NCBI RefSeq assembly: GCF_002797535.1 | Contig: NZ_PGFD01000001.1 | Coordinates: 2,108,001-2,172,000, forward strand | DNA: 64,000 nucleotides | Origin: Chryseobacterium geocarposphaerae | GTDB taxonomy: Bacteria > Bacteroidota > Bacteroidia > Flavobacteriales > Weeksellaceae | Direction: 5' to 3' | In this document: positions 16,026-24,468 of the stretch, piece by piece | Numbering within the stretch: position 1 is the first letter of the stretch | Layout of the letters: the number at the start of each line of letters is the position of its first letter | Translations under genes and position numbers: made by a program | The notes under the pieces: generated by a model | Told to the model about the DNA's origin: nothing | The model's database searches: none | Seen by the model: the letters and a program-made list of their open reading frames with translations, nothing else

Positions 16026-16790
16026 ATGAATTTAAAGTTACATAAACCTCTTTGCATCTTTGATCTGGAAACTACCGGAACCAATATCGGGAAAGACCGA
16101 ATTGTGGAAATCTGTATTTTAAAAGTAAATCCTGACGCTTCAAGAGAAAGCAAAACATGGAAAGTAAACCCAGAAATGCCTATTCCTTTAGAATCCAGCC
16201 AGATTCACGGGATATATGATGAAGATGTAAAGGATGCACCAACCTTCAAAGAAATCGCCCCTAAAGTAATGGAAATGCTTGCAGGAAGTGATTTGGGAGG
16301 TTTTAATTCTAACCGTTTTGATGTCCCTCTTTTAGCCGAAGAGCTTTTAAGAGTAGGCATTGATTTTGATCTGAGCAAATTCAGATTAGTAGATGCTCAA
16401 ACGATTTTTCATAAAAAGGAACCTAGAAATTTAGGGGCCGCTTATCAGTTTTATTGTGGTAAAACATTAGAAAATGCCCACTCTGCAGAAGCTGATGTGA
16501 TGGCAACTTTTGAGGTTTTGGATGCACAGGTCGGAAAATATGATGATATTCCAAATGAAATAGGACCACTAAGTGAATTCACTTTCCATAACAAGCATGC
16601 GGATCTTGCAGGTTTCATAGGATACAACGAGAAGCTTGAAGAAATTTTTAATTTCGGTAAATATAAAGGACAGTGTGTGAAAGTAATTTTCCAGAAAGAT
16701 CTAGGGTATTTCGGGTGGCTTCAGAATGCGGATTTCCCGCTGTATACAAAGAAAGTATTCACAAAAATCCAACTATCAAGCAGATTCTAA
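16026..16790 (+). CDS. DnaQ-like 3'-5' exonuclease
   Basis: This 254-residue protein is a DEDDh exonuclease related to the DNA polymerase III epsilon subunit. All five catalytic residues are visible: Asp13 and Glu15 (FDLETTG), Asp99 (NSNRFDVPLL), His152 and Asp157 (AHSAEADVMATF). A C-terminal part of about 70 residues (FNFGKYKGQCVKVIFQKDLGYF...) resembles the small domain often appended in Bacteroidota and would suit template contact. It is the first gene of a four-gene run to 18242; the next ORF starts directly after the stop. Confidence 0.9.
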   Translation: MNLKLHKPLCIFDLETTGTNIGKDRIVEICILKVNPDASRESKTWKVNPEMPIPLESSQIHGIYDEDVKDAPTFKEIAPKVMEMLAGSDLGGFNSNRFDVPLLAEELLRVGIDFDLSKFRLVDAQTIFHKKEPRNLGAAYQFYCGKTLENAHSAEADVMATFEVLDAQVGKYDDIPNEIGPLSEFTFHNKHADLAGFIGYNEKLEEIFNFGKYKGQCVKVIFQKDLGYFGWLQNADFPLYTKKVFTKIQLSSRF

Positions 16791-17213
16791 ATGAACGAGC
16801 TGGTTAAATTCAAATTTTACGAGAATGCTCTTCAGGCCAACAGAGATAAACAAATATTGGCAGAGAGCGGCATCAACAGCTTTATTGCTAATGAACAGCT
16901 GATTCAGTCGGATTGGCTGCTTTCTCAGGCTGTTGGCGGAATCCAGCTGCAGGTTTTTGAAAAAGATCTGGAAAAAGCAGAACAAACCTTACGGGATTAC
17001 AATGAAAATCAAGAGTTTTCTTTAGAAGTGGAACATACCATTGAGAATCCTGAATTTGATTTTGTTTGCCCTAAATGTGGTTCGAATCATATTTACAGGG
17101 ATGAAAAGCCAGGCGGTGTTTTTGGCCTAAGTCTCTTGTTCATAGGTATTCCCGTAAAAGTCCCTGCCAATTTATATCACTGTTATTATTGCGGGAATGA
17201 GTTTACCCATTAA
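16791..17213 (+). CDS. DUF2007 protein with zinc ribbon
   Basis: This 140-residue protein has an N-terminal DUF2007-type alpha/beta domain (residues about 4-70: YENALQANRDKQILAESGINSFIANE) and a C-terminal rubredoxin-like zinc ribbon, C-x2-C (CPKCGS) paired with C-x2-C (CYYCGN). DUF2007 is sometimes called a putative signal-transducing protein, without proof. Its ATG immediately follows the exonuclease stop and the thioredoxin gene begins ten bases after its own stop, so it is within an operon. Confidence 0.82.
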   Translation: MNELVKFKFYENALQANRDKQILAESGINSFIANEQLIQSDWLLSQAVGGIQLQVFEKDLEKAEQTLRDYNENQEFSLEVEHTIENPEFDFVCPKCGSNHIYRDEKPGGVFGLSLLFIGIPVKVPANLYHCYYCGNEFTH

Positions 17214-17223
17214 AATAGAACAT

Positions 17224-17640
17224 ATGAGAAAACTACTGCTCACAATACTTTTTTTCATCTCCATTTCAGTTTTCAGCCAGATAACAAAAACTGACACATG
17301 GGATGAAGCACAGAAAATTGCACTTTCAGAAAATAAGGATATCCTTATAGAGTTTACAGGTTCCAGCTGGTGCAAACCATGCATCAGAATGGAAAAAGAA
17401 GTGCTTAGTGATCCTAAATTCGAAGAGTTTGCAAAGGATAAATTTGTTCTTTTTGTTTTAGATCTACAAATGCCAATAAAAGTTGATTCTGAAAATTATC
17501 AGACTTTTGAGCGCTATAAAAAAATACATAATGTTAGCTTTTATCCTACTTATATTCTTACCGATTCCGACGGAAAAGAAAAAATAAGATTAAAAGGGTA
17601 TTACAGTCTAAACAATTTTATTAAAAAATTATCTAAATGA
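17224..17640 (+). CDS. exported thioredoxin-fold protein
   Basis: This 138-residue protein has a signal peptide (MRKLLLTILFFISISVFSQ) and a thioredoxin domain with active site WCKPC in FTGSSWCKPCIRMEKE, plus the cis-proline region SFYPTYILTDSDG. It is predicted to work in the periplasm as a disulfide reductase or oxidase (thioredoxin_7-like). I use the ATG at 17224 because it begins the signal peptide; the longer frame overlaps the DUF2007 gene. Its TGA overlaps the ATG of the next gene by four bases. Confidence 0.88.
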   Translation: MRKLLLTILFFISISVFSQITKTDTWDEAQKIALSENKDILIEFTGSSWCKPCIRMEKEVLSDPKFEEFAKDKFVLFVLDLQMPIKVDSENYQTFERYKKIHNVSFYPTYILTDSDGKEKIRLKGYYSLNNFIKKLSK

Positions 17641-18242
17641 AAATAATCTGCATAGGAAGAAATTACAGCGAACACGCAAAAGAATTAGGAAATGAAATTC
17701 CTGACAGACCGGTAATTTTTATGAAGCCGGATACAGCCGTTTTAAAGGGAAGCGATTTTTATATTCCTGAATTCTCAGACGATATTCATTATGAGCTGGA
17801 AGTGGTGGTTAAAATTTCAAAAGGAGGAAAATACATCCAGAAAGAGTCTGCCCATAAGCATTATGAAGAAATCGGTTTGGGAATAGATTTTACAGCAAGA
17901 GATCTCCAGAGTGATCTTAAATCGAAAGGTTTACCCTGGGAACTGGCAAAAGGCTTTGATGGCTCTGCCGTAATAAGCAGTTTCTTCAAAAAAGAAAAGT
18001 TCAATCTTGAATCGCTGAATTTTTCACTATTAAAAAATAAGGAAAAAGTGCAGGACGGAAATACGCAGGATATGATGTTCAGCATTGATGATATCATCAC
18101 GTTCGTTTCACAGTACTTTACTTTAAGAGTGGGAGATCTTATTTTTACCGGAACTCCGAAAGGAGTCGGAAAGGTTAACGAAAACGATATTCTTGAAGCT
18201 TACCTGGAAGAGGATAAAGTTTTAGATTTAAGAATATTGTAA
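17637..18242 (+). CDS. fumarylacetoacetate hydrolase family protein
   Basis: This 201-residue protein is a compact FAH-fold enzyme like YcgM and human FAHD1, which act as acylpyruvate hydrolases or oxaloacetate decarboxylases. Evidence is the N terminus KIICIGRNYSEHAKELGNE, metal-binding glutamates in IHYELEVVVKI, GLGIDFTARDLQ, KGFDGSAVIS and the GDLIFTGTPKGVG signature. The start codon overlaps the thioredoxin stop (ATGA), indicating translational coupling. Confidence 0.9.
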   Translation: MKIICIGRNYSEHAKELGNEIPDRPVIFMKPDTAVLKGSDFYIPEFSDDIHYELEVVVKISKGGKYIQKESAHKHYEEIGLGIDFTARDLQSDLKSKGLPWELAKGFDGSAVISSFFKKEKFNLESLNFSLLKNKEKVQDGNTQDMMFSIDDIITFVSQYFTLRVGDLIFTGTPKGVGKVNENDILEAYLEEDKVLDLRIL

Positions 18243-18302
18243 TTTTTAAATTTTTCATTTATCTATTTTTTTTCATACCTTTAAGAGACAAAATATGAAA
18301 AT

Positions 18303-18740
18303 ATGATAAATATAGTATTACCCGTAGATTTTGGGGAAAAAACAGATCAGCTGATAGATGGAGCCGTCAAGTTTGCAAAACAGGTCAATGGAAAAATAAA
18401 TCTGATACATGTTGCTCCTACTGATATAGGTTTTGCTATTGGCGATATGGGATATCAATATTTTCCTGAGGTTGAAGAGAACGAAATCAGAGAAGAATTG
18501 GTACAGCTCAACAAACTTCAGCAAAGAGTTCTTGCCCATGATATAGATTGCGAGCACCTTTTGAAACAAGGGATTGCAAAAGATATCATTCTGGAGTATG
18601 CAAAAACCAAAAAAGCTGATTTTATTGTGATGGGATCACATGGAAGAAGCGGAATATATGACGTTTTTGTAGGAAGCTTAACTAAAGGACTTACCAAGAG
18701 TTCACCTATTCCGGTCCTAGTTTTGCCTATTCATGAATAA
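18303..18740 (+). CDS. universal stress protein (UspA family)
   Basis: This 145-residue single-domain Usp has the N-terminal strand IVLPVDFGEKTDQLIDGAVKFA and the ATP-binding motif G-x2-G-x9-G-S/T region as GSHGRSGIYDVFVGSLTKGL, so it is probably the nucleotide-binding type. It is cytoplasmic. The ligand and stress are not evident. It ends at a long perfect terminator shared with the convergent small membrane protein. Confidence 0.9.
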   Translation: MINIVLPVDFGEKTDQLIDGAVKFAKQVNGKINLIHVAPTDIGFAIGDMGYQYFPEVEENEIREELVQLNKLQQRVLAHDIDCEHLLKQGIAKDIILEYAKTKKADFIVMGSHGRSGIYDVFVGSLTKGLTKSSPIPVLVLPIHE

Positions 18741-18760
18741 CATTTTAATCGTTAATAATA

Positions 18761-18797
18761 AAAAAACCGATCAAATATATTATTTGATCGGTTTTTT
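18761..18797. terminator. bidirectional terminator between uspA-like gene and small membrane protein gene
   Basis: Perfect 17-base stem beginning AAAAAACCGATCAAATA (18761-18777), loop TAT, with T runs on both strands; it serves the convergent genes ending at 18740 and 18815. Confidence 0.95.
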
Positions 18798-18814
18798 ACT
18801 ATATAACCAATTAA

Positions 18815-19048
18815 TTAACCTTCTTTTTTGTAGATTTTTGGATCGTAATAAGGATGTTTTCCTTCTGTAGGAGAAAAATATTCTTTGTCTTTATCTCCAC
18901 CTAATTTTGCTACTAAAACATAGCACCAGTAAGTAAACAAAACACAGCAAACGATAAATAGTACCCAGTTTAAAACATTCCCAAACGCATCATAAAAACC
19001 GAAAGACCATTTGAAAACTTTACTTAAGAATAGAAAGAAAGACGTCAT
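18815..19048 (-). CDS. small membrane protein, DUF6341-like
   Basis: This 77-residue protein has one strong membrane segment (about residues 26-48, NWVLFIVCCVLFTYWCYVLVAKLG) and a hydrophilic tail ending YYDPKIYKKEG. It resembles a small family found beside DUF6427 proteins in flavobacteria (DUF6341, from memory). The divergent neighbour at 19091 is of the DUF6427 type, which supports this. Function unknown. Confidence 0.7.
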   Translation of the reverse strand: MTSFFLFLSKVFKWSFGFYDAFGNVLNWVLFIVCCVLFTYWCYVLVAKLGGDKDKEYFSPTEGKHPYYDPKIYKKEG

Positions 19049-19066
19049 TATTTTCCTTTTTTAAAT

Positions 19067-19074
19067 TAACTTTG
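19067..19074 (+). promoter_or_regulatory. -7 box TAACTTTG of the DUF6427-like gene
   Basis: Exact TAnnTTTG match 16 bases before the ATG at 19091, in the 42-base gap between divergent genes. Confidence 0.5.
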
Positions 19075-19090
19075 CACAAATTTATAAAAA

Positions 19091-19996
19091 ATGTTTAAAT
19101 TACTTTCAAAAGAAAGCAATATTTTTTCGATTCCGGTCTATATTGTTTTTCTTCTTTTTATAGTAATCATATTTAACATACTGAATTTCAACACTTATGA
19201 AGCTATTATTGCCGGGATTACCTTCCTGGGAATTGCGTTGGCTTATTTTTGTTTTCACTCTATTGCACTTAATTATCAAACCCACCTCCCTTTATTTTTA
19301 TATACATTTTTTATTTTCGGATTATATCCGGGCGGGCTGGACATAGGTATTGCCGTAGCACTGCTCACGAATTCATTTCTTTTGCTTCTTCTTACAAGTA
19401 CGAATGAAGATTTAAGAAAAAAATCTTATGTACTGGTAGGTTCCATTGTAGCCCTTAATTTTATATTTCTTCCTACCACATGGCCCATGGCTATTTTCGT
19501 TATGATACACGTTATTGCTACTTCAGAACGAGTAGGTTTGAATATCATCAGATTTTTACTGGGAATCCTTCTTATCGCAATCAGTTATTTTTCTGCGATG
19601 TACTTCTTGGATTTCACTACCTGGAACCCCGATTATTTCCCTTTTGGAAAAATGAAGATCATTACAGATTATCACGATATTTTTCCTTTAATTCCTATTG
19701 CGTTGCTTCTTATTTATGCTATATATGACCATTTCAGCAATTACAATAAAAAAAGTCCGATAAGCAGATATAAATATACGTTCTTACTGGTTTTTTCATT
19801 AGCGCAGCTGGTAACTATTATTCTGTATATGAATAAAAACTATGAGTACTTATTATTATTGGCATTTCCCTGCAGTATTATTTTAAGTAGAATGCTACGT
19901 TTCCTCCCGAAATACTGGATGCGGGAAGCGAGTTTGTGGCTTATCATCATAAGCCTGATTATGTTTAAAGCAGAAACATATTTTGATATATTTTAA
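19091..19996 (+). CDS. polytopic membrane protein, DUF6427-like
   Basis: This 301-residue protein is almost wholly hydrophobic, with roughly ten predicted membrane segments, for example residues 15-32 (IPVYIVFLLFIVIIFNIL) and the C-terminal WLIIISLIMFK. It matches the general form of the flavobacterial DUF6427 family, which often sits next to the small DUF6341 protein. No catalytic motif is visible. The DUF3109 gene follows after six bases, so they are probably co-transcribed. Confidence 0.7.
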   Translation: MFKLLSKESNIFSIPVYIVFLLFIVIIFNILNFNTYEAIIAGITFLGIALAYFCFHSIALNYQTHLPLFLYTFFIFGLYPGGLDIGIAVALLTNSFLLLLLTSTNEDLRKKSYVLVGSIVALNFIFLPTTWPMAIFVMIHVIATSERVGLNIIRFLLGILLIAISYFSAMYFLDFTTWNPDYFPFGKMKIITDYHDIFPLIPIALLLIYAIYDHFSNYNKKSPISRYKYTFLLVFSLAQLVTIILYMNKNYEYLLLLAFPCSIILSRMLRFLPKYWMREASLWLIIISLIMFKAETYFDIF

Positions 19997-20002
19997 AAGA
20001 TT

Positions 20003-20587
20003 ATGATTCAGATAGACGATAAATTAATTTCAGAGGATATATTTTCCGAAGAGTTTGTATGTAACCTTACCAAATGTAAGGGGGCATGTTGTGTGGAAGG
20101 AGATGTAGGTGCTCCGCTAGATAAAGATGAGCTTGAAATATTAGACAGTATTTTTGATAAGATAAAACCTTACTTAACACAGGAAGGAATAAAGGCACTT
20201 GAAGAACAGGGAACCTGGACCACAGATCCGTCGGACGGGATGTATGTAACCCCAATGGTTGAAGACCGTGAATGCGCTTATGTTACTTTTGACGAAAAAG
20301 GAATTACCAAATGTGGGATTGAAAAGGCCTATGAAGACGGTGCCTTAGATTGGCAAAAACCTATTTCTTGCCACCTATACCCGATCAGGATCACAGAATA
20401 TTCTACTTTTTCAGCTTTAAATTACCATGAATGGAATGTATGTAGTGATGCCTGCACTTTAGGAAAAGAATTGCAGGTTCCTGTTTATAAATTTTTAAAA
20501 ACTCCGCTTACAAGAAAATACGGTGAAGATTTCTACACGACTCTAAGTGAAGTTGCAGAAGAGTGGAAAAACGAGTATGGTTCTTAA
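20003..20587 (+). CDS. DUF3109 cysteine-cluster protein
   Basis: This 194-residue cytoplasmic protein contains the DUF3109 pattern of conserved cysteines: EFVCNLTKCKGACCVEGD at residues 20-33, then DRECAYV, ITKCGIEK, PISCHLYPIRI, and NVCSDACTLGK. The arrangement resembles YkgJ-type metal (zinc or iron-sulfur) binding proteins. Length is normal. The metal and reaction are not known. It is last in its run, before a bidirectional terminator. Confidence 0.88.
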   Translation: MIQIDDKLISEDIFSEEFVCNLTKCKGACCVEGDVGAPLDKDELEILDSIFDKIKPYLTQEGIKALEEQGTWTTDPSDGMYVTPMVEDRECAYVTFDEKGITKCGIEKAYEDGALDWQKPISCHLYPIRITEYSTFSALNYHEWNVCSDACTLGKELQVPVYKFLKTPLTRKYGEDFYTTLSEVAEEWKNEYGS

Positions 20588-20607
20588 TTGATTTTAAGAA
20601 ATAAAAT

Positions 20608-20634
20608 AAAACCGCAGAAAATTTCTGCGGTTTT
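20608..20634. terminator. bidirectional terminator between DUF3109 and M16 peptidase genes
   Basis: AAAACCGCAGA pairs with TCTGCGGTTTT around a five-base loop, with T on the plus side and TTTTATTTTAT on the minus side. Confidence 0.85.
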
Positions 20635-20656
20635 TTAATTGAATGTAAATCTATTG

Positions 20657-23512
20657 TTAGTTGGCAACACTTGCTTTAATAGCCGCAGGTTTTCCGTCTT
20701 CTTTTTTGGTGTTCTCCCACCCGTCTTCCGGCATTAATGTAGCAATTACTCTGTTTTTCGTTAGATATTTTTTAGCAACATCCTGCAGATCTTTTACGGT
20801 AAGTGCTTTTACTTTCTCCTGATAGTTAAGGATGTCATATTTATCACTTCCATCCAGCTGATTTTTAGATAAAGCATTCACCCAGTAATTGTTGTCCTTT
20901 AAATCTGTTTTATAGTCATTCAACTCCCCTTCCTTATATTTATCCAGGTCTTTTTGTTCAGGGCCTTTTTCAATAAGTTTCTGAAGCTCTGCAATCGCAC
21001 TTTTCGTCAGTTTATCAGCATTTTCCGGTCCACAAGGGAAACTTACACTGAAGCTGTAATTACCGTAAGGAACTTTATACATTCCTCCTCTTGCTCCGCC
21101 ACCGTAGATACCACTCTCGTCTTCTCTCAACTTTTCAATTACTTTAATGGTAGCTACTTCCCCTAAAGCTGAAAGTGCCAAAGCTTCCTTCTCATTGTAA
21201 GGTGTTTCTCCTGAATACACAATCTGAACCATACTTTTCGGATCCTTACCTTTTTTGTACACTCTGGTATGATCTCCGGTAATGGATCTGTATCCTGTAT
21301 CTTTAAAATTAGTGGTTTTTCCTGTAGTTGGTAAACTAGCTATATATTGTAAAACTTCATTTTTAAATTTAGCTTCATCAATATTCCCTACGAAATAGAA
21401 ATGGAAGTTTCCTGCATTGGCAAATTTCTCTTTGTAAATATCGTACGCTTTTTTGTAATCTGTAGCCGCCCAATCTTTTTCCAGCGGAAGAATTCCTATG
21501 AATCTTGGATTTTTCTGATTCGTAAACTTAGCATGTTCACTGGCAAAATAAGTCTGCGGATTTGATAAAAGATTATTCAGCATTGCAGACTGCTTCATCT
21601 TATAGGCATTAAAGGCTTCAGGGCTGTAATTTAGACCCGTAAAATAAGCGTAAGTAAGCTCCATTGCCGTGCTTAAATCTTTTTGGTTTGTTCTACCATA
21701 TATACCCTCCAATGTACTACTGATATATGGAGTAACACTCACCTGCTTTCCAGCAAGATAATTCGTAAGATCTGCTTTAGAGGCACTGTTAACGCCGGCT
21801 TCAGTCAAAGCCTGGTAAGCAAACTGTGTCTTATTAAAATCCGCATCAGGAATTAAAGAGTTTCCTCCCAGACTTCTTGCTGAAAATACGATTTCATCAT
21901 CTTTAAAATCTGTTTTCTTAAAGGTTACTTTTGCTCCGTTGCTCAACGTCCAGGTTGTTATTCCCAGTTTTTCATCTGTTTCAGTTTTCGCGATCTTACC
22001 TTCTGATTTAAATGGTTTTACCAGGTTTTTAATCGTTGCTTTTTCTTCATAAGGCTTAATATCTGCCATTTTTACAGATTCAAAAGCATTAAGAACCATT
22101 GCTTCGGTAGGCATTTTAACATTATCCTTTTTAGGACCTGTGATTACAATAACCCTACTGTCATCTTTCACAAATTTCTTGATGATATCGTTGGTTTGTG
22201 CTAATGTAACGCCTGGTAAAAACGCTTTTGTATCTTCATATTCCCAAATAATTCCCGGCATAGGTTCCTGCTCCAAAAAATTTCTTACATACTCATCTAC
22301 AAGCATATAACTTTCTGTCTTATCTCTGTTATTATAAGAATTTTCAACATTGGATAAAACCTGAGATTTTGCCCTGTCAAGCTCAGATTGGGTAAATCCG
22401 AATTTCTTTGCTCTTTCCACTTCTGTTAAAAGTACCGTAAGCGCATTCAACTGATCTCCCTCTTTCGTCATAGCAAACCCCTGAAAAGCTTCTTTTGTTC
22501 TTGCATAAGTTCCTCCATGATAAACCGAACCGTAAGTAAAAGGAGGATTATTTGAATTGATCAGTTCTCTCAGCCTGTTATTCAACATTGTAGTCGCCAG
22601 ATTCTTAATCAGGCTCTGATTGTATTGTTCAATCGTTACATCAGGCGTATACGCTTCCGAATCTTTCATAATGAACTGAACTCTGGAGCTTGTAGCATCC
22701 GGATCTGTTTCTATAGCCACCAATGTTTCTTTGTGATTAGGCAGATCAAAAATCTTCCTTTCTTTTGGTTTAGCAGGATTTTTATATTTGCTAAAGTTGT
22801 CTTTTATCTTTTTTTCAACTTCATCTACATTGATGTCTCCTACTACTACAATTGCCATTAAATCAGGTCTGTACCAATCCTGGTGAAATTTTCTGATCAC
22901 ATCCGGCTTAAAGTTTTCCAGCACTTCTTTCTTTCCTATCGGAAGCCTGTTTGCATATTGTGAATTGTATAAAAGCTTAGGAAGATATTTATCAGACATT
23001 CTTTTATCCGCACCCAAACCTAATCTTAATTCTTCCAGTACCACGCCTCTTTCTTTGTTAATTTGTTCATCAGAAAGTGTAGCATTGAAAGCCCAGTCTT
23101 CCATCACCTTGAGACCGGAATCAAGATTACCCGGCTTATCTAAAGGTACAGGAAGCATATACACCGTCTCATCAAAGCTTGTATAAGCATTAAGGTGCTG
23201 TCCGAACTTCACTCCTATCGATTGTAAAAAGTCAACCAGTTTATTATCCGGAAAGTTTTTAGTCCCGTTAAAGTTCATGTGCTCCATAAAATGCGCAAGA
23301 CCTCTTTGGTTTTCGTCTTCCAGGATAGATCCCGCATTGATCGCCAGTCTGAAGTCAACTTTCTTTTCCGGTAAATTATTTTTCTTGATGTAATACTTCA
23401 TTCCATTGGAAAGAGTCCCGATTCTCACAGAAGGATCTGCTGGAATGTTCTGAGCAAAGCCATTTGCAGATGCGAAGAAGATCACTGCAAATGAAAATAA
23501 CATTTTCTTCAT
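20657..23512 (-). CDS. M16-family zinc metallopeptidase (PqqL-like)
   Basis: This 951-residue exported peptidase begins with a signal peptide (MKKMLFSFAVIFFASANGFA). The inverted zinc motif HxxEH is His74-Phe-Met-Glu77-His78, with the third ligand expected in the Glu-rich helix at residues 154-161 (ERGVVLEE). It has two halves of M16 domains: an active first half and a second half from about residue 510 without a zinc site. In Bacteroidota such proteins act in the periplasm on imported peptides. I use the ATG at 23512 because it begins the signal peptide; the frame extends 13 codons more. Confidence 0.93.
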   Translation of the reverse strand: MKKMLFSFAVIFFASANGFAQNIPADPSVRIGTLSNGMKYYIKKNNLPEKKVDFRLAINAGSILEDENQRGLAHFMEHMNFNGTKNFPDNKLVDFLQSIGVKFGQHLNAYTSFDETVYMLPVPLDKPGNLDSGLKVMEDWAFNATLSDEQINKERGVVLEELRLGLGADKRMSDKYLPKLLYNSQYANRLPIGKKEVLENFKPDVIRKFHQDWYRPDLMAIVVVGDINVDEVEKKIKDNFSKYKNPAKPKERKIFDLPNHKETLVAIETDPDATSSRVQFIMKDSEAYTPDVTIEQYNQSLIKNLATTMLNNRLRELINSNNPPFTYGSVYHGGTYARTKEAFQGFAMTKEGDQLNALTVLLTEVERAKKFGFTQSELDRAKSQVLSNVENSYNNRDKTESYMLVDEYVRNFLEQEPMPGIIWEYEDTKAFLPGVTLAQTNDIIKKFVKDDSRVIVITGPKKDNVKMPTEAMVLNAFESVKMADIKPYEEKATIKNLVKPFKSEGKIAKTETDEKLGITTWTLSNGAKVTFKKTDFKDDEIVFSARSLGGNSLIPDADFNKTQFAYQALTEAGVNSASKADLTNYLAGKQVSVTPYISSTLEGIYGRTNQKDLSTAMELTYAYFTGLNYSPEAFNAYKMKQSAMLNNLLSNPQTYFASEHAKFTNQKNPRFIGILPLEKDWAATDYKKAYDIYKEKFANAGNFHFYFVGNIDEAKFKNEVLQYIASLPTTGKTTNFKDTGYRSITGDHTRVYKKGKDPKSMVQIVYSGETPYNEKEALALSALGEVATIKVIEKLREDESGIYGGGARGGMYKVPYGNYSFSVSFPCGPENADKLTKSAIAELQKLIEKGPEQKDLDKYKEGELNDYKTDLKDNNYWVNALSKNQLDGSDKYDILNYQEKVKALTVKDLQDVAKKYLTKNRVIATLMPEDGWENTKKEDGKPAAIKASVAN

Positions 23513-23632
23513 TGTATTAATTATTAATTTTTTTCGGGGTAAAAATATCAATTATTCACAACGCTAGGAAATGTTTTATTCTTATTTAAAGTTAAAGTTG
23601 AGTTAAATAGAGTTAATTTTTAAGCCCACAAA

Positions 23633-23656
23633 AAAACCGGACAAATGCCCGGTTTT
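23633..23656 (-). terminator. terminator of the LolA-like gene
   Basis: AAAACCGG (23633-23640) / CCGGTTTT (23649-23656), followed on the minus strand by a run of T. It separates the LolA-like gene from the M16 gene. Confidence 0.85.
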
Positions 23657-23678
23657 ATTATGTTAAATGCAACTATTC

Positions 23679-24362
23679 TTATTTAAAATCTGCGTCAGTA
23701 ACTCCAGAGTTAAGAACCACTTTTGTGGTCTTAATAGCAACTTTCTGACCTCCTCCTTCTGCTTCAATATCAGCAGGGAACTGAATTCCGTCAACAGTCA
23801 TATAGCTTTTTACGAATGCATTTCCTTCTTTGGTTTCGGACTTATACAATAAACCTGTAGCTGCATCAAAATAAAACTTTCCTTTATCAGAGCTCAGAAC
23901 ATTATAATCTTTTCCATCAATTTTTTCGGTAGTTACTGTCTTGAAGGTAGAAGCGTCATATCCCAATGCGTCAATCACCTTGCTCTTTTTAAGTTCAGCA
24001 ATTTTATCAGCAGGAATATCCATTTTTTGTCCCATCTGATCCATATATCCTTTTTCACCATCGAAAACCTGAACCATTTTTTGTCCCATCACCGATTGTT
24101 CAGATCTGAATTTATTTCCCATCTTTTTAGTGGTCATTGCAACCTCCATCCCTTGTACAGAAAGAGTATTGTCAGTAATCGAGCTTTTTACAGCTTCTAA
24201 TTTTGCTTTTCCTCCTAAAGCTTTAAGGTAGTTATCAATTACCTGTTGAGAGCTCAGTGTAGATTGTGCTGCAGTTGTTTTTGCAGGAGCCGATTTTTGC
24301 TGAGCAGCTACTGAAGTAGAAACAAGCACTGCACAGAAAAATGGAATTATAATCTTTTTCAT
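23679..24362 (-). CDS. exported LolA-like protein
   Basis: This 227-residue protein has a signal peptide (MKKIIIPFFCAVLVSTSVAAQ), a short Ala/Ser/Gln-rich linker, and then a beta-rich domain of the outer-membrane lipoprotein-sorting (LolA/LolB) type: QVIDNYLKALGGKAKLEAVKS, followed by VFDGEKGYMDQMGQ and GLLYKSETK. It does not sit beside lol genes and the exact family is uncertain; similar domains occur fused to M16 peptidases in Bacteroidota, and the next gene downstream is an M16 peptidase. Confidence 0.7.
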   Translation of the reverse strand: MKKIIIPFFCAVLVSTSVAAQQKSAPAKTTAAQSTLSSQQVIDNYLKALGGKAKLEAVKSSITDNTLSVQGMEVAMTTKKMGNKFRSEQSVMGQKMVQVFDGEKGYMDQMGQKMDIPADKIAELKKSKVIDALGYDASTFKTVTTEKIDGKDYNVLSSDKGKFYFDAATGLLYKSETKEGNAFVKSYMTVDGIQFPADIEAEGGGQKVAIKTTKVVLNSGVTDADFK

Positions 24363-24417
24363 ATATTATATTATTTTTTTAAGTGTAAAGATAATAATAT
24401 TGGAAAGATACCAATAC

Positions 24418-24445
24418 AAAAGCCACCAATATTTTGGTGGCTTTT
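24418..24445 (-). terminator. terminator of tig
   Basis: AAAAGCCACCA (24418-24428) / TGGTGGCTTTT (24435-24445), followed on the minus strand by TTTTGTATTGG; 23 bases past the tig stop. Confidence 0.8.
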
Positions 24446-24468
24446 AATTTTATTTAAGATTTAGAAAA